64,000 nucleotides of DNA from Sphingobium psychrophilum (GTDB lineage: Bacteria > Pseudomonadota > Alphaproteobacteria > Sphingomonadales > Sphingomonadaceae), in the NCBI RefSeq assembly GCF_012927105.1, contig NZ_JABBFV010000001.1, forward strand, positions 186,001 through 250,000. The letters run 5' to 3'. A model generated the notes under the pieces. The model did no database searches. It saw nothing but the letters and a program-made list of their open reading frames with translations, and was not told where the DNA came from. Made by a program: the position numbers and the translations under genes. Positions 34,849 through 42,515 of the stretch are shown one piece after another. Within the stretch, counting starts at the first letter, position 1. Every line of letters starts with the position of its first letter.

Positions 34849-35342
34849 GCGCGCCGCCTTCTTCGGCATCCTCTACCGCTGCCCGGCGCAATCGCTGGGC
34901 GGTCAGCTTTGCCGATCTCCTCCTTCTCCTCCTCGCCTTCTTCGTGCTGCTGCAAGCCAGCGGATCGCGCCGCGACGCCATGCTATCGCAGGTCAGCCAA
35001 CAATTTGGCGGACGGGCGATGCGGCAGGGCGTGGCATTGCGCGCCGCCGACCTGTTCGTGCCGGGCGACGCCTTGCTCAGCGACGCCGGTCGGGCGCGTT
35101 TGGCCGTCGTGGCGCAGCGCTTCGCGCGGGAGCCGGGCGGGCTGGAAATCCGCAGCGACGGATCGGACCGCGGCCGCCAGCGCTTCGACGACTGGGATCT
35201 CGCCGCGGCCCGTCTGGGTGCGGTCGCCCGCGCGCTGCGCATGAACGGCATCGCGCAGGATCGCCTGCTGATCCGCGGTCTCGATCAGGGTGACGACAAG
35301 GCCGGGCAGGGGCAGCTGATCCACATCGCACCGGGCCATTAA
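34845..35342 (+). CDS. Short MotB-like protein, second stator
   Basis: 165 residues. The membrane helix with the ion-binding Asp is RWAVSFADLLLLLLAFFVLL (Asp about residue 25). A compact OmpA-like domain follows almost directly (LFVPGDALLSDAGRARLAVV, DDWDLAAARLGAVARAL), without the long plug/linker of MotB (349 residues here). The final peptidoglycan-contact motifs are divergent. Coupled to the preceding MotA-like gene (ATGA overlap). Placed between flgB and flgA, so a flagellar role is likely but not proven. Confidence 0.8.
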   Translation: MSAPPSSASSTAARRNRWAVSFADLLLLLLAFFVLLQASGSRRDAMLSQVSQQFGGRAMRQGVALRAADLFVPGDALLSDAGRARLAVVAQRFAREPGGLEIRSDGSDRGRQRFDDWDLAAARLGAVARALRMNGIAQDRLLIRGLDQGDDKAGQGQLIHIAPGH

Positions 35343-35348
35343 CGATAA

Positions 35349-35365
35349 TTGGCACGGATATTGCT
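35349..35365 (+). promoter_or_regulatory. Predicted sigma-54 promoter of flgA
   Basis: TTGGCACGGATATTGCT, an exact TTGGCAC-N5-TTGCT match 38 bases before the flgA GTG. It starts 7 bases after the MotB-like stop. Confidence 0.88.
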
Positions 35366-35402
35366 GAAATCCTGGCAAAGACCGTCCGTCAGGAGACATG
35401 CC

Positions 35403-35984
35403 GTGTTTCGATTTTCGCCCATCCTTCTCGCCGCCGCCGCGCTGACCAGCGTGTCGCCCGCGCTGGCCCAGGCGCAGGGCAATCAGAAATTCGAAAATCT
35501 CGACCGTATCGACAGCCTGGTGGCGATGACCGTCGGCGCTAATCTGGGCGAGCCGGGCGGCCCCGCTGCGCCGGTCGATCGCCGCCTGCGCCTGGCCGCC
35601 TGTCCGACCACGCCCAGCGTTGAAGGGCCGGTGTTCGGCGCAGCGATGGTGCAATGCGCCGCGCTTGGCTGGCGCATCCGCGTGCCGCTGGTCGCGGGCG
35701 CATCCGCCGCTGCATCTGGCCCAGTGCCCCGCTACGCCGCCGCCGCCAACCGCTTCACCCGCGCCGCGCCGGTCGCCGCGAAAGAGGCGGTCGTGCGCAA
35801 GGGCGATCCTGTGCAACTCATGGCCGGCAACGCCGTGTTCAGCGTATCGCGCATGATGGTCGCGGATGAGGACGGGGCAATGGGCGAGACGATCCGCGTG
35901 CGCGAAGACAAGAAAAGTTCGCCGATTTTCGCCCAGGTCGTACAAATGGGCGTCGTGCGCATTCCGGCATTTAATGATTTTTGA
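35403..35984 (+). CDS. flgA: Flagella basal body P-ring chaperone FlgA
   Basis: 193 residues with a signal peptide (FRFSPILLAAAALTSVSPALA) and a C-terminal SAF-like domain (APVAAKEAVVRKGDPVQLMA, MGETIRVREDKKSSPIFAQV). It assists P-ring assembly in the periplasm. The start is a GTG at 35403 with AGGAG 7 bases upstream; an in-frame TTG at 35349 lies inside the promoter and cannot be the start. Confidence 0.88.
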   Translation: MFRFSPILLAAAALTSVSPALAQAQGNQKFENLDRIDSLVAMTVGANLGEPGGPAAPVDRRLRLAACPTTPSVEGPVFGAAMVQCAALGWRIRVPLVAGASAAASGPVPRYAAAANRFTRAAPVAAKEAVVRKGDPVQLMAGNAVFSVSRMMVADEDGAMGETIRVREDKKSSPIFAQVVQMGVVRIPAFNDF

Positions 35985-35997
35985 ACTTGTCCGTTAT
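35971..35997 (+). promoter_or_regulatory. Possible sigma-28 promoter of flgM-flgN
   Basis: TTAA, 15 bases, then TCCGTTAT, overlapping the end of flgA. The -10 part matches the other FliA-type sites here; the -35 part is one base off. flgM is commonly driven by both early and late promoters. Confidence 0.45.
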
Positions 35998-36028
35998 AGG
36001 CAGTAGGGACGAGTGAAGGATTTACCCA

Positions 36029-36304
36029 ATGATCAAGTCTGTGGGCCAGAATATCAGCGCCGCCATAGAGGCGACCCGCCTGCGGGAAGGGGCCAAGACG
36101 CGCGCATCCGCTGCCACCGGTTCGGCCACATCCTCCGCCAGCGCCGCGTCGGCCAGTCCCGCCGCGCGCATGGCCGCCCAGGGTGCGCCGGTCGATATGG
36201 ATCGCATCGCCGCGATCAAGGCTGCGATCGCATCGGGCAACTATCCGGTAAACGCCAACGCTATCGCGGAACGCATGGTCGCCCTCGACCTGTCGGCCGC
36301 CTGA
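36029..36304 (+). CDS. flgM: Anti-sigma-28 factor FlgM
   Basis: 91 residues. Disordered Ala/Ser-rich N-terminal half; the C-terminal half has the FlgM signature VDMDRIAAIKAAIASGNYPV with NANAIAERMV. It binds FliA until the hook is finished and FlgM is exported. Followed by flgN 15 bases later. Confidence 0.88.
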   Translation: MIKSVGQNISAAIEATRLREGAKTRASAATGSATSSASAASASPAARMAAQGAPVDMDRIAAIKAAIASGNYPVNANAIAERMVALDLSAA

Positions 36305-36319
36305 TAAGGGACATATATC

Positions 36320-36628
36320 ATGCCATTGGGTCTTGCCGCGCTGGACGATCTCTTCGACGCTTTCGAGGATCTTCGCGACGTGCTTGATGGCACTGACGCC
36401 GCCGCTATCGAACTGGCCAGCAATCGCGTCAGCCGCGCGGCTGCGTCCGTCCGCGCGATCGGTGCCTGGCGTTCTGAATTGGCCGTGATCGAACGGCTGA
36501 GCATGATGGTGCCGCTGCTCGACAGCGCCCGTATCCGCGTCAAGCTGCTGGCCGATCATGCCCAGCAACGCCTCGCCATTCTCGCCGCCCATGGCGCGCA
36601 GGCCGCGCCGCTGACCTACGGCCGCTAA
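36320..36628 (+). CDS. flgN: FlgN-like export chaperone
   Basis: 102 residues, all helical (LAALDDLFDAFEDLRDVLDG, IELASNRVSRAAASVRAIGA). Size, helical profile and place after flgM match FlgN, the FlgK/FlgL chaperone. Sequence signal is weak, as is usual for this family. A clear terminator follows. Confidence 0.7.
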   Translation: MPLGLAALDDLFDAFEDLRDVLDGTDAAAIELASNRVSRAAASVRAIGAWRSELAVIERLSMMVPLLDSARIRVKLLADHAQQRLAILAAHGAQAAPLTYGR

Positions 36629-36658
36629 TAGACTCTTTTTTTCCAGTTTCGACTAAAG

Positions 36659-36681
36659 CGGCGCCCTTCGGCGCCGTTTTT
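36659..36681 (+). terminator. Rho-independent terminator after flgN
   Basis: A 7-bp stem CGGCGCC / GGCGCCG with loop CTTC, then TTTTT. Confidence 0.9.
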
Positions 36682-36721
36682 CGTTGTACGTCCCGAAATC
36701 CTTACCGGCGTTAACCAAATC

Positions 36722-36738
36722 TTGGCACAAGCCTTGCT
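36722..36738 (+). promoter_or_regulatory. Predicted sigma-54 promoter of transglycosylase-flhA-fliA
   Basis: TTGGCACAAGCCTTGCT, an exact TTGGCAC-N5-TTGCT match. The predicted transcript start near 36749 leaves only about 9 bases before the ATG at 36758, which favours the GTG at 36773. Confidence 0.88.
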
Positions 36739-36772
36739 CTAATGTCCTCGCTAGCAAATGAGGATTTTAGTC

Positions 36773-37588
36773 GTGTCGGCTTTCGCAGACATATCAGCAA
36801 CCGGTACTTCGACAGGTAATCGCGTCACCAACGCGATTGCGATGGCGAGCCGCCGTACTGGTGTCGACTTCTCCTATCTGCTGGGCCAGGCCAAGATCGA
36901 ATCCAGCCTGAACCCCACCGCCCGCGCGGCGACATCGTCCGCCACCGGCCTTTATCAATTCATCGATCAGAGCTGGCTCGCCGTCGTCGACAAGCATGGC
37001 AGCGAATATGGCCTGGGCTGGGCGTCCAATGCGATCCAGCAGAGCGGCGGCCGTTACTATGTCGCTGACCCGGAACTGCGCCAGCAGATCCTAGACCTGC
37101 GCAAGCACCCTGAGACGGCGTCAGTGATGGCGGCGGAACATGCCGCCGACAACAAAGCCTATCTGGAATCGAAGCTGGGACGCGAAGCCGAGCCGGTCGA
37201 TCTCTATCTCGCCCATTTCCTGGGCGTCGGCGGCGCGTCCAAATTCCTGTCGGTCCATGATCGCGCACCGGATGCGAGCGCGGCATCGCTGTTCCCGTCC
37301 GCAGCGCGCGCCAACCGCTCGATCTTCTACGACCGTAGCGGCAACGCCCGCAGCTTTGCCGACATCCGTGATCGCTTCGCCTCCAAGCTCCAGAAAAGCT
37401 CTGACGGCCTGGGCGCCGACATCCAATATGCGTCCGCTGCGCTGCCTGCGGGCGCGAAGACGGTCCAGCCCGCCGACTATGTGCGGATCGAAACCCAGCG
37501 TCTGAGCGAACAGGTGGATGTCGGCATCCGCCCGCAGCCACAGACCGCGCGCCTCGCCTATCTCATGCTCGCCACCCTCGGAAGGTAA
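36773..37588 (+). CDS. Lytic transglycosylase (SLT), flagellum-associated
   Basis: 271 residues with an SLT-type muramidase domain: DFSYLLGQAKIESSLNPTAR with the catalytic Glu (IES), SSATGLYQFIDQSWL, and DLYLAHFLGVGGASKFL. There is no signal peptide, so export could be by the flagellar apparatus. The GTG at 36773 has GAGGA 8 bases upstream; an ATG 15 bases earlier is too near the predicted transcript start. It precedes flhA in the same operon and probably opens peptidoglycan for the rod, since FlgJ here lacks a muramidase domain. Confidence 0.85.
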   Translation: MSAFADISATGTSTGNRVTNAIAMASRRTGVDFSYLLGQAKIESSLNPTARAATSSATGLYQFIDQSWLAVVDKHGSEYGLGWASNAIQQSGGRYYVADPELRQQILDLRKHPETASVMAAEHAADNKAYLESKLGREAEPVDLYLAHFLGVGGASKFLSVHDRAPDASAASLFPSAARANRSIFYDRSGNARSFADIRDRFASKLQKSSDGLGADIQYASAALPAGAKTVQPADYVRIETQRLSEQVDVGIRPQPQTARLAYLMLATLGR

Positions 37589-37597
37589 CGGCCCTTT

Positions 37598-39730
37598 ATG
37601 TCTCCCGCCCAAGTCAAAGCGAAGATCTGGATGAGCGCCGTCAAGGGCGCTGTTCTGCCGTTTGCGACGTTAATGGTCGTTGTGTTCATGATGGTCCCGG
37701 TTCCGGCGGTCATGCTGGATATCGGCTTCATCACCAACATCATGATCTCTCTTGCGGTGCTGATGGTGGCGCTGAATGCGGGCAAGCCGCTTGATTTCTC
37801 CAGTTTTCCTACCGTGCTGCTGTTCGCGACGCTGCTGCGCCTCGCGCTCAACGTCGCCTCGACCCGCGTCGTGCTGGTGCAGGGGCATGAGGGGTCGGAC
37901 GCAGCGGGACAGGTGATCGAGGCGTTCGGCCACTTCCTGATCGGTGGCGATTATGTCGTGGGCATCTTCGTCTTCGCCATCCTGATGATCATCAATCTGG
38001 TCGTCATCACCAAGGGCGCGGGCCGCGTCTCCGAAGTGTCGGCGCGCTTCACCCTGGACGCCTTGCCCGGCAAGCAGATGGCGATCGACGCCGACCTGAA
38101 CGCCGGCCTGATGACGCCCGAAGAAGCCAAGCTGCGCCGTGTCGAAGTCGCGACCGAGGCGGACTTTTACGGTTCGATGGACGGCGCGAGCAAGTTCGTG
38201 AAGGGTGACGCGGTTGCAGGCATCCTGATCCTGGTCATCAACATCGTCGGCGGCATCATCCTGGGCGTGGTCAGCCATGGCCTGGCCATCGGCGAAGCGG
38301 CGCAAACCTATATCGTCCTGGCGATCGGCGACGCGCTGGTGGCGCAGATCCCGGCGTTGCTGCTCTCGATCGCTGCTGCCTCCATCGTCACCCGCGTCAA
38401 GAGCGAACAGGATCTGGGCGGCCAGATCGCCGGCCAGTTCGGGTCGGGCCGCGCCTGGGTGCCGGTCGCCGCGATTTTGGGCTTCCTGGGTGTCCTGCCC
38501 GGCATGCCCCACCTCATCATCCTGTCGGCTGCGGGGATCGCGGGCGGCATCGCCTGGCAATTGCGCAAGGCGGTCCAGAAGAAGGCGGCCGAGCCTGCCC
38601 CGGTCGCCCCCGCGCCCAATCCAGCCGTCATCGAATGGGAAGACGTATCGGACGGCGCGATCCTGGGGCTGGAGATCGGCTATGGCCTCATCGCCCTGGT
38701 CGACGAGCGCAAGGGCGCGCCGCTGATGGCGCGCATCACCGGCATACGCCGCCAGTTGTCGAAGGAACTGGGCTTCGTCGTGCCGATGGTTCGCGTGAAG
38801 GACAATCTGGCGCTGGAGCCGAACCAGTATCGCATCACCATCGCCGGCGTGGTCGTGGGCGAAGACGAAATCTGGCCCGACGATCTGCTCGCGCTCGACA
38901 GCGGCGCGCTGGAAGGCGTGGTCGCCGGTCGCCCGGCCAAAGACCCGACCTTCGGCCTCGACGCCGTCTGGATCAGCCAAGCCAAGCGCAGCGAAGCGGT
39001 AGTCGCGGGCTATACCGTGGTCGATCCGCCGACGGTCGTCGCCACCCATCTGAACCAGCTGATCGCGATGAACGCCGCCGAAATGTTCGGCCTGGACGAA
39101 GCGCGCAAGCTGCTCGACACATTGAAGGACGCCGCGCCCCAACTGGTCGATGGCCTGACGCCGGGCACGCTCAGCCTGACGCAGATCAGCGCGCTCTGCC
39201 GCGCTCTCCTGTCCGAAGGCATCGCGCTCAAGGATTTCCGCCGCATCTGCGAAGCCATGGTCGACGCCGCGCGCCCCGACATGAGCCACGAACAACTGGT
39301 CGAAGCGGTGCGCCAGCGCATCGGCGCGCTCATCATCCAAGGACTTGTGCCCGTGAAGATGCCGCTGCCGGTCATCACCCTGGACGGCGATCTGGAAGGA
39401 TTGCTGGCGCAGGCGATGCGCGTTGCAGGCGATGCCAAGCATCCGATCGAACCGGCGCTCGCCAACCGCATCGTCGAAGCGGTGATCCACGCCGCCCGGC
39501 CGCTGCTGGGGCAGGCGCGCAATTTCGCCATCGTCACTTCGCCGGTCGCGCGCCGTGCGCTGGCCCGCCTGTTCAAGCCGCATCTGCCCGAAACGCCGAT
39601 ATTGTCCTTCCTCGAAATCCCCGATGGCAAGGGCGTCGAGGTCGTGGCCGTCGTCGGCAACGAACAACGCCCCACGCCCCGCCACGACCCCGCGCCCCAG
39701 CGCGAACCAGCGCGCGAGCGGGTCGCCTGA
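37598..39730 (+). CDS. flhA: Flagellar export gate protein FlhA
   Basis: 710 residues, full length. Eight N-terminal membrane helices include the FHIPEP-type region (VSARFTLDALPGKQMAIDAD with LNAGLMTPEEAKLRRVEV), followed by a large cytoplasmic domain (PGTLSLTQISALCRALLSE onwards). It is the proton-driven gate of the type III export apparatus. Starts 9 bases after the transglycosylase gene. Confidence 0.97.
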   Translation: MSPAQVKAKIWMSAVKGAVLPFATLMVVVFMMVPVPAVMLDIGFITNIMISLAVLMVALNAGKPLDFSSFPTVLLFATLLRLALNVASTRVVLVQGHEGSDAAGQVIEAFGHFLIGGDYVVGIFVFAILMIINLVVITKGAGRVSEVSARFTLDALPGKQMAIDADLNAGLMTPEEAKLRRVEVATEADFYGSMDGASKFVKGDAVAGILILVINIVGGIILGVVSHGLAIGEAAQTYIVLAIGDALVAQIPALLLSIAAASIVTRVKSEQDLGGQIAGQFGSGRAWVPVAAILGFLGVLPGMPHLIILSAAGIAGGIAWQLRKAVQKKAAEPAPVAPAPNPAVIEWEDVSDGAILGLEIGYGLIALVDERKGAPLMARITGIRRQLSKELGFVVPMVRVKDNLALEPNQYRITIAGVVVGEDEIWPDDLLALDSGALEGVVAGRPAKDPTFGLDAVWISQAKRSEAVVAGYTVVDPPTVVATHLNQLIAMNAAEMFGLDEARKLLDTLKDAAPQLVDGLTPGTLSLTQISALCRALLSEGIALKDFRRICEAMVDAARPDMSHEQLVEAVRQRIGALIIQGLVPVKMPLPVITLDGDLEGLLAQAMRVAGDAKHPIEPALANRIVEAVIHAARPLLGQARNFAIVTSPVARRALARLFKPHLPETPILSFLEIPDGKGVEVVAVVGNEQRPTPRHDPAPQREPARERVA

Positions 39731-39744
39731 AAGGAGGCTGAGTC

Positions 39745-40476
39745 ATGTATATGAACAAGATCGCGGCCGGCGCCCACACCTATGCCAAGCCCGGCGACAA
39801 CAGTCCCGAACGGCTGGCCCGCCAATATATGCCGCTGGTGCGCAAGATCGCCTGGCACGTCCATGGCCGCGTTTCGACCGCGATCGATATCGAGGATCTG
39901 CTCCAGATCGGCATGGTCGCGCTGGTCGAATCCGCCAACAGCTTCGAGGATCGGGGGCTGGGCTTTGCCGCCTATGCCCAGTTGCGCGTGCGCGGCGCGA
40001 TGATCGACCATCTGCGGCGGCAGGCAACAATTTGCCGGTCGGCCATGGCCAAGCGGAAACAACTTGCCGGGGTGCGTAATCGTCTGGAGCAGAAGCTAGG
40101 CCGACTGCCGACCGAGGCCGAAATGTCCGCGGACATGGGGCTGGAGCCGGCCGCCTATCGAGAGATCGCCGACAGCGTCGAAATGGTCCAGCACACCAGC
40201 ATGGACGAGGTCTATTCCGACCAGTCGATGTGGTTTGCCGATGTCGAGGACCGCGCCGACGACATTATGGAGAAGGAATCGCTGAAAAAGGCGCTAGCCG
40301 CCTGTATCGGCGAACTGCCCCAGCGCGAGGCCTTGGTACTGCAACTCTATTTCGTCGAGGAACTCAATCTGGAGGAAATCGGCCAGACCATGGACATCGG
40401 CGCAGCGCGGGTGTGCCAGATCAAGAAAGCGGCGCTCGACAAGCTTCGCGAGAAACTGCGCGACTGGGACGACTGA
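39745..40476 (+). CDS. fliA: Flagellar sigma factor FliA (sigma-28)
   Basis: 243 residues with sigma-70 regions 2 (YMPLVRKIAWHVHGRVSTAI, DIEDLLQIGMVALVESANSF), 3 and 4 (LPQREALVLQLYFVEELNLE with IGQTMDIGAARVCQIKK). It directs late flagellar gene transcription. A very strong AAGGAGG site precedes the ATG. No flhF or flhG lies between flhA and fliA, unlike in pseudomonads. Confidence 0.95.
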   Translation: MYMNKIAAGAHTYAKPGDNSPERLARQYMPLVRKIAWHVHGRVSTAIDIEDLLQIGMVALVESANSFEDRGLGFAAYAQLRVRGAMIDHLRRQATICRSAMAKRKQLAGVRNRLEQKLGRLPTEAEMSADMGLEPAAYREIADSVEMVQHTSMDEVYSDQSMWFADVEDRADDIMEKESLKKALAACIGELPQREALVLQLYFVEELNLEEIGQTMDIGAARVCQIKKAALDKLREKLRDWDD

Positions 40477-40488
40477 AAGACCACACTT

Positions 40489-40560
40489 CATGTTCCCCGG
40501 CGAAGGCCGGGGTCCAGTTGAAACGGCTGGACTGGACCCCGGCCTTCGCCGGGGAACATG
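40489..40560. repeat. Perfect 30-bp palindromic repeat, fliA-opgH junction
   Basis: Two exactly complementary 30-base arms (40489-40518 and 40531-40560) around a 12-base loop, with CCCCGGC-GAAGG-CCGGGG core motifs. It lies between convergent genes and overlaps the opgH stop region at its end, so it can terminate both transcripts. The short palindrome at 41-60 has the same core pattern. Confidence 0.9.
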
Positions 40561-40563
40561 CTG

Positions 40564-42453
40564 TCACTCATCATTCGCCGCCAGCGGCCCGACCCGCCGA
40601 CCGTCGGTGCTCGGCCAGCGGAAGCGCAGCGGGCGATAGCTTTGCGTGCGCCACCATGGATCGGCGACCTGGAACAGGCCATTCTCCTCCGCCTTGCGCC
40701 CCAGATCCTTGCGGGCGGTCAGCGCGGCCAGCACGGGCGCGGCGAACAGCCCGGCGACCACCGGCGACATCCAGCCCAGGCTCCCGACCTTCACCGCCAT
40801 GGTGGTCAGCCCCGCGCCCAGCAGCAAATGCCATTTGAACAGCCAGATCGCACTGGTCATGGCCATGCCGTCGCGATCGCGGGTCTGCCCGTTCCAGCTC
40901 GCCTTGCGGCCCATCAAGATGCTGAACAGGTTGATCGTCTGGGTCAGCATTGCCACCGGCGCCATCAGGATCGACAGGATGATATCGACCAGCACGCCGC
41001 GCGTCATCCGCGCCGCCCCGCCAAAGCCGATGCGCCGCGCCGGATCGGCCATAGCCCAGATGATCGCCAACAGCTTGGGACCAAATAGCAGCACCGCCGT
41101 CAGCGCCAGCAATCCGCCCGACGGCAGGATCGCGCTCGGCGGCCACACGCCGGTCAGCGCGCCACCCAACACCACCAGCATCAGCGCCAGCCACAGCGGC
41201 GACGTGCAATAAGCCGATGCGCCGACCAGCAGCTGAAACCGGCTGACCGGATGCAGGCCCTTGATCTTCACCAGCAGGGGCACATGCTGGATATTGCCTT
41301 GGCACCAGCGGCGATCGCGGGTGAACAGGTCGGGCATGGACGGCGGAAATTCTTCGAAACTGTCGTCGGCCGTGACCATATGCACGTCCCAGCCGCGCCG
41401 CCGCAGCAAGGCGGCCTCCAGCATGTCGTGGCTCAATATATGCCCGCCGAACGGCGCGCGGCCCGGCAATTCAGGCAGGCCGCAACTCTCGGCGAAGGCG
41501 CTGACCCGCACGATGGCGTTATGGCCCCAGAACATGCCTTCCGATCCCGCCCACCAAATCATGCCGGCGGCCGAGGTCGGCCCGAACAGGCGGCTGGCGA
41601 ACTGCTGCCAGCGCGCGAACAGGGTGGCGGCGCCCATCACGGTGGGGACGGTCTGGATCAGTCCGACATGGGGATGTCGTTCCATATCGGCGGCCAGGCG
41701 CGCCATGGTCTGCCCGCTGACCACGCTGTCGGCGTCCAGCACGACCATATAGTCGTATCCGCCGCCGAAGCGCTGCACCCATTCGGCGATATTGCCCGGC
41801 TTGCGCCCGATATTGAGCGCGCGCCGACGATAATGGACGGGGCGCGAGAAGGAGGCGCGCATCTCCTGAAAGGCGCGGCGCTCGATTTCGCCACTTTCGG
41901 GATTGGAATCCGACAGGATGAAAAATTCAAACCGTTCGCCGCCCATCACCTGCGCCAGCGATCGTTCCATGATCGACAGGCGGCCGAGCACGCCCAGGAA
42001 ATCCTCGTTGCATACCGGCAGCAGGATCGCGGTCTTGCCCTTCAGCGGGGTGGCGGCATTGAGCGGCCGGGGCGTGACGCTGCGGCCCTTGCCGACCGTC
42101 AACAGCAGGAAACCGATCATCGCGGTGGCGAAGCCGAAAGCGATCCAGGCAAATAGCGGAATGAAGAGCGCGAGATAGACGCCCTCCCACGCGGAAATGC
42201 CGTCCAGCCCGATCGAGCGGCGCATTTCATGCGCGGCCATGGCGGCGGGGAGGAGGGCAAGCAGCACAACCAGCAAACGGCGCGCCCAGATATCGATGTT
42301 GAGCGGGCGACGCGCGATCAAATCCGGTCGGGCACCGAAATCCTGTTCCGGCATGGCCAGCGCGCTTTCCGGCGGCACCTGTTCAAAGGCGCGCGCCAGC
42401 GGCTTGCCCCCGGCATCGGTGGTCGGCGCCTGCACGCCTCCATTCCCCGTCAT
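40564..42453 (-). CDS. opgH: Glucans biosynthesis glucosyltransferase OpgH/MdoH
   Basis: 629 residues; an inner-membrane processive glucosyltransferase of family GT2 that makes the backbone of osmoregulated periplasmic glucans. Signatures: VVLDADSV (D,D-x-D region), TADDSFEEFP, and RDRRWCQGN (the Q-x-x-R-W-type motif is here RRWCQGN). Membrane segments lie before (about 55-125) and after (about 395-560) the catalytic domain. It follows opgG and is embedded between fliA and fliC. Confidence 0.93.
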   Translation of the reverse strand: MTGNGGVQAPTTDAGGKPLARAFEQVPPESALAMPEQDFGARPDLIARRPLNIDIWARRLLVVLLALLPAAMAAHEMRRSIGLDGISAWEGVYLALFIPLFAWIAFGFATAMIGFLLLTVGKGRSVTPRPLNAATPLKGKTAILLPVCNEDFLGVLGRLSIMERSLAQVMGGERFEFFILSDSNPESGEIERRAFQEMRASFSRPVHYRRRALNIGRKPGNIAEWVQRFGGGYDYMVVLDADSVVSGQTMARLAADMERHPHVGLIQTVPTVMGAATLFARWQQFASRLFGPTSAAGMIWWAGSEGMFWGHNAIVRVSAFAESCGLPELPGRAPFGGHILSHDMLEAALLRRRGWDVHMVTADDSFEEFPPSMPDLFTRDRRWCQGNIQHVPLLVKIKGLHPVSRFQLLVGASAYCTSPLWLALMLVVLGGALTGVWPPSAILPSGGLLALTAVLLFGPKLLAIIWAMADPARRIGFGGAARMTRGVLVDIILSILMAPVAMLTQTINLFSILMGRKASWNGQTRDRDGMAMTSAIWLFKWHLLLGAGLTTMAVKVGSLGWMSPVVAGLFAAPVLAALTARKDLGRKAEENGLFQVADPWWRTQSYRPLRFRWPSTDGRRVGPLAANDE

Positions 42454-42515
42454 TCATCAGACCCATCGCGATTGACCCAATATGTCACAACCGCCCGATG
42501 CATAGACGGTTCCCT

